Of a stretch of DNA of 64,000 nt, positions 1 through 10,100 are shown one piece after another. Numbering within the stretch: the first letter of the stretch is position 1; each line of letters begins with the position of its first letter. Source of the DNA: Streptomyces rubellomurinus (lineage in GTDB: Bacteria; Actinomycetota; Actinomycetes; Streptomycetales; Streptomycetaceae); contig NZ_JZKH01000033.1 of NCBI RefSeq assembly GCF_000961885.1, positions 1 to 64,000 on the forward strand, written 5' to 3'. The translations under genes were made by a program, and so were the position numbers. The notes below the pieces were generated by a model that was not told the origin of the DNA, did no database searches, and was given only the letters and a program-made list of their open reading frames with translations.

Positions 1-3000
1 GTCGTTCGTCGAGGTCAGCGCCCACCCGGTGGTGACCGTCGCGGTCGGCGAGTGCATCGAGCGCAGCGGCCGGAACGCCGTCGCCCTGGGCACCCTGCGC
101 CGTGACGAGGGCGGCCCGCAGCGCTTCCTGCTCTCCCTCGCCGAGGCCTGGACCGCAGGCGCGCCCGTCGACTGGCGGACCGTCCTGCCCGCCGACGCCG
201 CCCTGGTGGACCTGCCCACCTACGCCTTCCAGCGCGAGCGCTACTGGCTGGAGAGCGGCGGCCCGGCCGCCGGTGACCCGGCCGGCCTCGGCCTGGAACC
301 GGCCGACCACCCGCTGCTCGGCGCCGCCGTCGCCGTCGCCGACAGCGGCGAGTACCTGTTCACCGGCCGGCTCTCCGCGCGGACGCACCCCTGGCTCGCC
401 GACCACGCGGTGGGCGGCGCCGTGCTGCTGCCCGGCACCGCCTTCGTGGAGCTCGCGGTCCGGGCCGGCGACGAGGTCGGCTGCGACCGCGTGGACGAAC
501 TCACCCTGGAGGCCCCGCTGGTGCTCGCCGAGCGCGAGGCGGTGCTGGTGCAACTGCGGGTCGAGGAGCCGGACCGGGACGGGCGGCGGGCCTTCGCCGT
601 CCACTCGCGCGCCGAGCAGGGCGAGGGCTGGCTGCGCCACGCCACCGGCGTGTTGGCCGCCGGACCGGCAGCCCGGGACACAGCCGTCGACCTCAGCGCC
701 TGGCCGCCGCCCGGCGCCGAACCGGTGGACGCAACCGGCTTCTACCCGGCGATGCTCGACGCGGGCTACCGCTACGGCCCGGCCTTCCAGGGCCTGCGCG
801 CCGTCTGGCGGCGCGGCGAGGAGGTGTTCGCCGAGGTCGCGCTGCCGGACGGCCATGACCAGCAGGCCGACCGCTTCGGCCTGCACCCGGCGCTCCTCGA
901 CGCCGCGCTGCAGGCGATGGGCTTCGGCGAGTTCGCCGAGCCCGGGGCCGGTGCCGACGCCGGTTCCGCCCTGCTGCCGTTCGCCTGGCAGGGCGTGACG
1001 CTGCTGGCCGCCGGCGCGCCCGCGCTGCGGGTGCGGATCGCCGCCGCCGGGCCGTCCGCGGTGACCGTGCAGGCGGCGGACGCGGCCGGGCAGCCGGTCG
1101 CCGTCGTCGACTCGCTCGCGCTGCGCCCGGTCTCCGCCGCGCAGTTGGCCACCGCCGGAGCTGCCGGCCGGTCGGACGCGCTGTTCCGGCTGGACTGGAC
1201 CCCGGTGGAGGCGCAGCCCGCCGACAGCGGCCTGTGGACCGTGCTGGCCGAGGGCGCCGAACCGGACCTGGACGCGCTGCCCGCCGACACCGAGGTCGTC
1301 CTCCTCCCGCTCGCCCCGGCCAACGGAACGGACCCGGTCGCCGTCGCCCACGCGGCCACCGCCCGCGCGCTGGCGACGGCCCAGCGCTGGCTGGCCGACG
1401 ACCGCCGACCCGCGGCCCGGCTCGCCGTCGTCACCCGGGGCGCCCTGTCCGTCCGCCCCGGCGAGGACATCACCGACCTCGCGCACGCGGGCGTGTGGGG
1501 CCTGCTGCGGTCCGCCCAGTCCGAGCACCCCGACCGGCTGCTGCTGGTGGACGCGGACACCCCGGACCCGGTCGAGCAGGCCCTCGCCGTCGCCGTCGCC
1601 CTGGCCGCCGGCGAGCCGCAGGCGGCTCTGCGGGAGGGCACGGTGCTCGCCCCCCGGCTGGCCCGGCCCGGCGGCGACGGCACGCTCGCGGTGCCGGACG
1701 CCCCCGCCTGGCGGCTGGACCTCGCGGCCGCGGGCACCTCGTCCGAGGGCACGTCCTCCGCGGGCACGTCCTCCGCGGGCACGTCCTCCGCGGGCACGGC
1801 GGCCGCCGGCACCCTGGAGAGCCTGGCGCTGGTGCCCTTCCCGCAGGCGCTCGCGCCGCTGGCGCCCGGTCAGCTGCGGATCGCCGTCCGGGCCGCCGGC
1901 CTGAACTTCCGCGACGTGCTGCTCGCCCTCGGCATGTACCCCGGGGAGGGCTTCCTCGGCAGCGAGGCCGCCGGCGTGGTCACCGAGGTCGGCCCCGGCG
2001 TCGACGGCTTTGCGCCGGGGGACCGGGTGCTGGGCATGGTCCCGGGCGGCTTCGGCCCGGTCGCCGTCGCCGACCACCGGATGGTGGCGCGGATGCCCGC
2101 CGGCTGGTCGTTCGAGCAGGCCGCCACGGTGCCGGTGGCGTTCGCGACCGCCTGGTACGGCCTGGTCGACCTGGGCGGACTGCGGCCGGGCGAGGCGGTG
2201 CTGGTGCACGCCGCCGCCGGCGGGGTCGGCATGGCCGCCGTCCAGCTCGCCCGCCACCTGGGCGCCGAGGTGTACGCCACGGCGAGCCCCGCGAAGTGGG
2301 CGGCGGTGCGCGCGCTGGGCGTGCCCGAGGAGCGGATCGCCTCCTCCCGCGACCTCGGGTTCGAGCGGCGGATCGCGGCGGCGACCGGCGGCCGGGGCGT
2401 GGACCTGGTGCTGGACTCGCTGGCCCGCGAGTTCGTGGACGCCTCGCTGCGGCTGCTGCCGCGCGGCGGCCGGTTCCTGGAGCTCGGCCGCACCGACGTG
2501 CGCGACCCCGGCGAGGTCGCGGCCGCGCACCCCGGTGTCGCCTACCGCGCCTACGACCTGGCAGAGGCAGGGCCGGAGCGCATCGGCGAGATCCTCACCG
2601 AGGTCCTCGCGCTCTTCGAGCGGGGCGTCCTGCGCGCCCACCCGCGCCGCAGCTGGGACGTCCGGCGCGCCCCCGAGGCGTTCCGCCGGATGAGCCGGGC
2701 CGGGCACACCGGCAAGCTGGTGCTCACCGTGCCGCGCGCCCTCGATCCCGAGGGCACCGTGCTGGTCACCGGCGGCACCGGCACCCTCGGCGCGCTGCTC
2801 GCCCGGCACCTGGTCACCGCGCACGGCGTCCGGCACCTGCTGCTCACCAGCCGCGGCGGCCCGCAGGCGCCCGGCGCCGCCGAACTGGCCGCAGAACTCG
2901 ACAGGTTGGGCGCCCGGGCGACCGTCGCCGCCTGCGACGCCGCCGACCGGACGGCGCTGGCCGAGCTGCTGGCCACCGTCCCGGCCGCCCACCCGCTGAC

Positions 3001-4096
3001 CGCCGTGGTGCACGCGGCCGGCGCGCTGGACGACGGCGTGCTGACCGCGCTCACCCCCGAGCGGCTGGCCGCCGTGCTCCGGCCGAAGCTCGACGCGGCG
3101 GCCCACCTGCACGAGCTGACCCGGCACCAGGACCTGGCCGCGTTCGTGCTGTTCTCCTCCGCCTCCGGCGTCTTCGGCACCCCCGGCCAGGCCAACTACG
3201 CCGCCGCCAACACCTTCCTGGACGCGCTGGCCGCGCACCGGCGGGCCCACGGGCTGCCCGGCGTCTCGCTGGCCTGGGGCTACTGGGCCGAGACCAGCGC
3301 GCTGACCGGCCGCCTCGGCGCCGGCGACGTCACCCGGATGAACCGCGGCGGCGCCCTGCCGCTGACCTCCGCGCAGGGCCTGGCCCTGTTCGACACCGCG
3401 CTCCGCCTCGACCAGCCGCTGCAGCTGCCGATCCGGCTCGACCTGGCCGGCCTGCGCGCGCGGCTCGGCGAGGCCCCGGTGCCGCCGCTCTACCGGGCCC
3501 TGGTGCGTCCGGCGGCGCGCCGGGCGGTGGACGCCGGTGCCGACGGCGGCGCGGCCGCGCTCGCCGAACGGCTCTCCCGGCTGCCGGAGGGCGAGCGGCT
3601 GCCCGCCGCGCTGGAGCTGGTGCGCCGCCACGTCGCCACCGTGCTCGGCCACGCCTCCCCGCAGGCCGTGGACCCGGAGCGGGGGCTGCTGGACCTCGGC
3701 TTCGACTCGCTCACCGCGGTCGAGCTGCGCAACCGGCTCGGCGCGGCCGCCGGGCTGCGGCTGCCCGTCACGCTGGTCTTCGACCACCCGACACCGGCCG
3801 CGCTGGCCCGCCACCTGCTGGACGAGCTGGCACCGGGCGCACCCTCCCCGGGCGGCGGCGTACCCGAGGCCGGCCCGCGGCCGGTCGCGGAGGCCGACAT
3901 CCGGCGCGCGCTGGCCGCGATCCCGCTGGCCGCGATCCCGCTGGCCCGGCTGCGCGAGTCGGGCGTGCTGGACGCCCTGCTGCGGCTGGCCGAGCCGGCC
4001 CCCGCCCCGACCCCTGACGAGGACCCGTCCGTCGCGATCGCCGGCATGGACGTGGACCAGCTGGTCGAGCTGGCGCTCGGCCCGCAGGACTCCTGA
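1..4096 (+). CDS. type I modular polyketide synthase, 3' part (AT tail-DH-ER-KR-ACP-docking)
   Basis: Partial: the frame is open from base 2, and the first residues ([10 protein letters not shown]) are the end of an acyltransferase, so KS and most of AT lie upstream. The order is the post-AT linker ([14 protein letters not shown]), DH with catalytic His in [12 protein letters not shown] and Asp in [11 protein letters not shown] structural half, ER ([23 protein letters not shown] cofactor loop), KR with TGGTGTLG and catalytic Tyr in [11 protein letters not shown] with phosphopantetheine Ser in LGFDSL (Ser codon 3707), and a C-terminal helical docking segment from about 3890. All reductive domains look intact, so the module should leave a saturated carbon. 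The KR carries the LDD motif of B-type reductases. The Tyr in the ER motif is the residue linked to 2S-methyl outcome if the extender is methylmalonyl. AT specificity cannot be read. The next PKS gene starts 25 bp downstream, so they are co-transcribed. Confidence 0.95.
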   Translation, partial: SFVEVSAHPVVTVAVGECIERSGRNAVALGTLRRDEGGPQRFLLSLAEAWTAGAPVDWRTVLPADAALVDLPTYAFQRERYWLESGGPAAGDPAGLGLEPADHPLLGAAVAVADSGEYLFTGRLSARTHPWLADHAVGGAVLLPGTAFVELAVRAGDEVGCDRVDELTLEAPLVLAEREAVLVQLRVEEPDRDGRRAFAVHSRAEQGEGWLRHATGVLAAGPAARDTAVDLSAWPPPGAEPVDATGFYPAMLDAGYRYGPAFQGLRAVWRRGEEVFAEVALPDGHDQQADRFGLHPALLDAALQAMGFGEFAEPGAGADAGSALLPFAWQGVTLLAAGAPALRVRIAAAGPSAVTVQAADAAGQPVAVVDSLALRPVSAAQLATAGAAGRSDALFRLDWTPVEAQPADSGLWTVLAEGAEPDLDALPADTEVVLLPLAPANGTDPVAVAHAATARALATAQRWLADDRRPAARLAVVTRGALSVRPGEDITDLAHAGVWGLLRSAQSEHPDRLLLVDADTPDPVEQALAVAVALAAGEPQAALREGTVLAPRLARPGGDGTLAVPDAPAWRLDLAAAGTSSEGTSSAGTSSAGTSSAGTAAAGTLESLALVPFPQALAPLAPGQLRIAVRAAGLNFRDVLLALGMYPGEGFLGSEAAGVVTEVGPGVDGFAPGDRVLGMVPGGFGPVAVADHRMVARMPAGWSFEQAATVPVAFATAWYGLVDLGGLRPGEAVLVHAAAGGVGMAAVQLARHLGAEVYATASPAKWAAVRALGVPEERIASSRDLGFERRIAAATGGRGVDLVLDSLAREFVDASLRLLPRGGRFLELGRTDVRDPGEVAAAHPGVAYRAYDLAEAGPERIGEILTEVLALFERGVLRAHPRRSWDVRRAPEAFRRMSRAGHTGKLVLTVPRALDPEGTVLVTGGTGTLGALLARHLVTAHGVRHLLLTSRGGPQAPGAAELAAELDRLGARATVAACDAADRTALAELLATVPAAHPLTAVVHAAGALDDGVLTALTPERLAAVLRPKLDAAAHLHELTRHQDLAAFVLFSSASGVFGTPGQANYAAANTFLDALAAHRRAHGLPGVSLAWGYWAETSALTGRLGAGDVTRMNRGGALPLTSAQGLALFDTALRLDQPLQLPIRLDLAGLRARLGEAPVPPLYRALVRPAARRAVDAGADGGAAALAERLSRLPEGERLPAALELVRRHVATVLGHASPQAVDPERGLLDLGFDSLTAVELRNRLGAAAGLRLPVTLVFDHPTPAALARHLLDELAPGAPSPGGGVPEAGPRPVAEADIRRALAAIPLAAIPLARLRESGVLDALLRLAEPAPAPTPDEDPSVAIAGMDVDQLVELALGPQDS
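1732..1806 (+). repeat. five in-frame 15-bp units in the KR-ER linker
   Basis: Unit GGGCACGTCCTCCGC: three perfect copies flanked by two diverged ones. It encodes GTSSA repeats between the KR structural half and the ER domain, so it only lengthens a flexible linker. Confidence 0.9.
3911..3940 (+). repeat. perfect 15-bp duplication in the docking segment
   Basis: Two identical copies of CTGGCCGCGATCCCG, encoding LAAIP twice within the C-terminal docking helix region. Confidence 0.85.
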
Positions 4097-4121
4097 CCGG
4101 CGTGCGAAACGGAGCCCAGAG

Positions 4122-7100
4122 ATGACGACTGCACCCAACGAACGGATCGTCGAGGCGCTGCGCAGCTCGCTCACCGAGAACGAGCGGCTGCGCCGGCAGA
4201 ACCAGCAGCTCGCCGAGGCCGCCGCCGAGCCCGTGGCGATCGTCGCCGCGGCCTGCCGGTTCCCCGGCGGCGCGGACTCGCCGGAGGCGCTGTGGCACCT
4301 GGTCGCCGAGGGCGGCGACGCGCTGTCCGGGCTGCCCGCCGACCGCGGCTGGGACCTGGACGCACTCACCCCGCCCGGCGCCGGGCCCGCCCCGCAGGGC
4401 GGGTTCGTGTCCGGCGCCGCCGAGTTCGACCCCGCCTTCTTCGGGATCTCACCGCGCGAGGCGCTGGCGATGGACCCGCAGCAGCGGTTGCTGCTGGAGA
4501 CCTCCTGGGAGGTGTTCGAGCGGGCCGGGCTCGACCCGGCCGCGCTCAGGGGCAGCCGCACCGGCGTCTACGTCGGCGCCTCGCACACCGGCTACGGCGA
4601 CGGTGTCGGCGAACTGCCGGAGGGCGTGGCCACCTACGCCGTCACCGGGATCTCCGCCAGCGTGCTCTCCGGCCGGCTCGCCTACACCTTCGGCCTGGAG
4701 GGCCCGGCCGTCACCGTCGACACGGCCTGCTCCTCCTCCCTGGTCGCCCTGCACCTGGCCGTGCGGGCGCTGCGCGCGGGGGAGTGCTCGCTGGCACTGG
4801 TCGGCGGCGCCGCCGTGATGGCGATCCCCGGCGCCTTCCTGGGCTTCAGCGGGGTCGGCGTGATGGCGGGCGACAGCCGCTGCAAGGCCTTCGCGGCCGC
4901 CGCCGACGGCACCGGCTTCGCCGAGGGCGTCGGCACCGTGCTGGTCGAACGGCTCTCCGACGCCCGCCGGCACGGGCACCGGGTGCTCGCCGTGGTCCGC
5001 GGCACCGCCGTCAACCAGGACGGTGCCAGCAGCGGCCTGACCGCCCCCAACGGCCCCGCCCAGCAGCGGGTGATCCGCGCCGCGCTGGCCGACGCCCGGC
5101 TCGCGCCGCAGGACGTCGACGCCGTCGAGGCGCACGGCACCGGCACGGCGCTCGGCGACCCGATCGAGGCCGGCGCCCTGCTCGCCACCTACGGGCGCGG
5201 CCGGCCCGCCGACCGGCCGCTGCGGCTCGGCTCGGTCAAGTCCAACCTCGGCCACACCCAGGCGGCGGCCGGCCTGGCCGGGCTGATCAAGACGGTGATG
5301 GCGCTGCGGCACGAACTGCTGCCCCGCACCCTGCACGTCGACCGGCCGACCCCGCACGTGGACTGGTCGGCGGGCACGGTCGCGCTGCTCACCGAGCCGC
5401 TCGCCTGGCCGCGCGGCGAGCGGCCGCGCCGGGCCGGAGTGTCGGCGTTCGGGATCAGCGGCACCAACGCCCATGTGATCGTCGAGGAGGCGCCCGTCGA
5501 GGAGGCGCCCGTCGAGCAGGCGCCCGGTGATGGGGCCGGGCAACTCCCGCCGCCCGCAACGGTGTTCAACACCGCCGCGGTCCCGGTACCGCTGTCCGGG
5601 CGCGGCGCGGCCGGCCTGCGCGCCCAGGCCGCCCGGCTCGCCGCCCACCTGCGGGCCCACCCCGCCCTGGCGCCGGCCGACCTCGGGCTCTCGCTGGCCA
5701 CCACCCGGGCCGCGCTGGAGCGGCGGGCCGTGCCGGTCGCCGCCGACCGGGCGGGGCTGCTCGCCCGGCTGGACGCGCTGGCCGCCGACGCCGCCGACAC
5801 CCCCGACGCCGCCGCCGGCCGGGTCGCCTTCGTGTTCCCCGGGCAGGGCTCGCAGTGGGTCGGCATGGGCGCCGAACTGCTCGACACCGCACCGGTGTTC
5901 GCGGCGAGGATCGCCGACTGCGAGGCGGCGCTGGCGCCGTACGTGGACTGGTCGCTGACCGCGGTCCTGCGCGGCGGGCCGGGCCTGGAGCAGGTCGACA
6001 CCGTGCAGGCGGTGAACTGGGCGATGGCGGTGTCGCTGGCCGAGCTGTGGCGGTCCTTCGGCGTCGAGCCGGCCGCCGTCGTCGGCCACTCGCAGGGCGA
6101 GATCGCGGCGGCCTGCGTCGCCGGGGCGCTCACCCTGGAGGAGGGCGCCCGGGTGGTCGCGCTGCGCAGCCGCACCGTGCTCGCCCTGGCCGGCACCGGT
6201 GCCATGGCCTCCGTCCAACTGCCCGCCGCCGAGGTGGCCGAGCGGATCGCCGGCTTCGGCGACCGGCTCTCGGTCGCCGTGGTCAACGGCCCCGCCGCCA
6301 CCGTGGTCTCCGGCGAGGTCGAGGCCGTCGAGGAGTTCCTGGCGCAGTGCCAGGACGTCCCGGCCCGCCGCACCGACGCCGGCTACGCCTCGCACTCCGC
6401 GCACGTCGCCCCGATCCGGGAGGCGCTGCTCGCCGCGCTCGACGGCCTCGCCCCGCACCCGTCCGCGGTGCCGTTCTACTCGACGGTGACCGGCGGACCG
6501 CTCGACACCACCGCCCTGGGCGCCGACTACTGGTACGCCAACCTGTCCAGCCCGGTGCGCTTCGCCGACGCGGTGGAGCGGCTGCTGGCGGACGGCTTCG
6601 GCGCCTTCGTGGAGGTCAGCGCGCACCCGGTGGTCGCGCCCGCGATCGGCGAGACCATCGAGCGGGCCGGGGTCCGCGCCGCCGCGGTCGGCACGCTGCG
6701 CCGCGAGGAGGGCGGCCCGGAGCGCTTCCTGCGGTCCCTCGGCGAGGCCTGGGCGCAGGGCGTCGCGGTCGACTGGCGCCCCGCCTTCCCGGCCGGCGCC
6801 CGCACCGTCGACCTGCCCACCTACGCCTTCCAGCGCCGGCGCTACTGGCTCGAAGCGGCCCGGCCCGCGCCCGCCGTCGCGGCGGCGGACCCGGCCGGGA
6901 GCGCGTTCTGGGACGCCGTGGACCGGGAGGACGTGACGGCGCTGGCCGCCGCCCTCGGCGGCGACGGCGCCCGCCTGGGCGACCAGCTCGCCCCGGCCCT
7001 GCCCGCCCTGGCCGCCTGGCGGCGCGGGCAGCAGCGGCAGGCCCGGATCGACTCCTGGCGCTACCGGATCACCTGGAAGCCGCTCGGCACCGGGCGCCGG

Positions 7101-10100
7101 CCGGCCCTGCACGGCACCTGGCTGCTGGTCGCCCCCGACTGCGACCACCGGGCGGACGACCGGGCGGGCGACCACCGAGCCGGCGACCACCGGGCCGGCA
7201 GCGACGGGGCGGGCGGGACCCGGCCGAACGGCGCCGCCGAACCGGTCGACGCCGTCCGGCAGATGCTCGCCGACCACGGCGCCGAGGTGCTGACCGTCAC
7301 CGTCCCCCCGGGCCGCACCGCCCTCGCCGACCTGCTGCCCGCCGACACGCCCCTCGCCGGCGTGCTCTCCCTGCTCGCCGCGGACGAGCGCCCGCACCCC
7401 GAGCACCCGCTGCTCACCGCCGGCCTGGCCGGCACCGTCGCCCTCGTCCAGGCCCTGCTCGCCGCCGGCACCCCCGCGCCGCTGTGGTGCCTGACCAGCG
7501 GCGCCGTCTCGGTGGCCCGCGCCGAGCACGCGAGCAGCCCCGCCCAGGCCCAGGTCTGGGGCCTGGGCCGGGTGGTGGCGCTGGAGCAGCCCCAGCTGTG
7601 GGGCGGCCTGGTCGACCTGCCCGCCGCCCCCGACCGGCGCGCCCTGGACCGGCTGGCCGCCGTCCTCGCCGACCCGGACGGCGAGGACCAGCTCGCCGTC
7701 CGCCCCTCCGGGGTGTTCGCCCGCCGGCTCGTCCCCGCCCCGCTGGACGGCGCGCCCGCCGTGCGGCCGTGGCGCCCGCGCGGCACCGTCCTGGTCACCG
7801 GCGGCACCGGCGCGCTCGGCGCGCACGCCGCCCGCTGGCTCGCCGCCAACGGTGCCGAGCACCTGGTGCTGACCAGCCGCCAGGGCGAACGGGCGCCCGG
7901 CGCCGCCGAGTTGGCGGCCGAACTCGGCGCGCTCGGCGCCCGGGTCACCCTCGCCGCCTGCGACCTCGCCGACCGGGACGCGCTGGCCGCGCTGCTCTCC
8001 GCGCATCCGCCCACCGCCGTGCTGCACGCCGCCGGCGTCGGACAGGCGAGCACCGTGGACCAGCTGGACCTCGCGGACACGGCCCGGCTGTTCGCGGGCA
8101 AGGTCGCCGGGGCCGTCCACCTCGACGAGCTGCTGGGCGACCGGGAGCTGGACGCCTTCGTGCTCTACTCCTCGAACGCCGGCGTCTGGGGCAGCGGCGG
8201 CCAAGCCGGCTACGCGGCCGCCAACGCGCACCTGGACGCCCTCGCCGAGCACCGCCGGGCCCGCGGCCTGACCGCCACCGCCATCGCCTGGGGCGGCTGG
8301 GGCGGCGGCGCGGGCATGATGGCGGACGGCACCGTCCGGGAGCTGCTCCAGCGGCGCGGCATCCTCGAGATGGAGCCGGACCTCGCCGTCGCCGCCCTCG
8401 TCCAGGCCGTCGAACAGGACGAGGCCTGCGTCTCCGTCACCGCCATGGACTGGCCGCGCTTCGCCCCCGGCTTCACCGCCCGCCGGCCCGCGCCGCTGCT
8501 CGCCGACCTGCCCGCGCTGCGGCGGAGCGCGGCCGCCGCCGAGGAGCGGGCCCCGCAGGTGGACGGCGGCTTCGCCGAACGGGTGGCCGCCCTCGGCCCG
8601 CGCGAGCAGGAGCGGGCCGTGCTCGACCTGGTCCGCGCCCAGGTGGCGGCCGTGCTCGGCCACCCCTCCGGCGAGGCGGTCGAGCCCGGCCGGGTCTTCC
8701 GCGAGCTCGGCTTCGACTCCCTCGTCGCCGTCGAGCTGCGCAACCGGCTGAACGCCGCCACCGGGCTGCGGCTGCCCGCCTCACTCGCCTTCGACCACCC
8801 CACCCCGGCCGCCCTGGCCCGCCACGTCCACGGCGAACTGACCGGCCGCCAGGACACCGCCGACCCCGAGCTGCCCGCGCGCACGGACGACGACCCGGTG
8901 GCGATCGTCGGCATGGCCTGCCGGCTGCCCGGCGGGATCAGCACCCCCGAGCAGCTGTGGCAGGCGCTCGCCGACGGCGTGGACATGGTCGGCGAGGCCC
9001 CGAAGGACCGCGGCTGGGAAGGCCTCGACCTGGCCCGCGTGCTCACCGCGCCCGAGCAGCTGACCTTCCTCCAGGAGGGCGGATTCCTCACCGGGGTCGG
9101 CGACTTCGACGCGGACTTCTTCGGCATCGGCGCCGCCGAGGCCACCGCCATGGACCCGCAGCAGCGCCTGCTGCTGGAGCTGTCCTGGGAGTCCTTCGAA
9201 CGCGGCGGCCTGGACGCCGGCGCGCTGCGCGGCAGCCGGACCGGCGTCTTCCTCGGCACCTTCTTCCAGGGCTACGGCTTCACCAACCGGCAGGCCCCGA
9301 AGGACACCCGCCCCTACCTGGCCGGCGGCAGCTCGCCCGCGATCGCGGCCGGCCGGATCGCCTTCACCCTCGGCCTGGAGGGCCCCGCCTTCACCGTCGA
9401 CACCGGCTGCTCCTCCTCCGCCGTCGCCATCCACCTGGCCACCAGGGCGCTGCGCGCCGGCGACTGCGCACTGGCCCTGGCCGGCGGCGTCACCGTGCTC
9501 TCCCACCCGGTCTCCTTCCCCTCGCTCGGCGGCGGCGCGGCGCCGGACGGCCGCAGCAAGCCCTTCGCGGCCGCCGCGGACGGCACCGGCTGGGGCGAGG
9601 GCGCGGGCATGCTGCTGCTCGAACGCCTCTCCGACGCCCGCCGCCACGGCCACCCCGTGCTCGCCGTGCTGCGCGGCACCGCCGTCAACCACGACGGCGC
9701 GACCAACGGCCTGACCGCCCCGAGCGGCCCCTCCCAGGAACGGGTGATCCGGGCCGCCCTCGCCGACGCGGGCCTGGGCGCCGCCGACATCGACGTCGTC
9801 GAGGCGCACGGCACCGGCTCCCCGCTGGGCGACTCGGTGGAGGCCGAGGCGCTGCTCGCCACCTACGGGCGGGAGCGGCCCGCCGAGCGGCCACTGCTGG
9901 TCGGCACCGTCAAGTCGCACATCGGCCACCCGCAGGCCGCCTCGGGCGCGGTCGGCGTGATCAAGACCGTGCTGGCGCTGCGCCACCGGCTCCAGCCCGC
10001 CATGCTGCACCTCGACCGACCGTCCGACCTGGTCGACTGGTCGGCGGGCACGGTGCGGCTGCTCGACACCGACGTGCCGTGGCCGGTGGGGGAGCGGCCG

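Noticed and set aside
1234..4017. Long open frames over the PKS genes in other frames and on the minus strand
   Set aside because: They are Arg/Pro/Ala-rich shadows of the real PKS frame, expected from GC-rich third positions; they carry no domains.
4449..8663. 1404-codon minus-strand frame inside the PKS gene
   Set aside because: Low-complexity Gly/Arg/Ala/Asp content, mirror of conserved KS, AT and KR domains on the plus strand.
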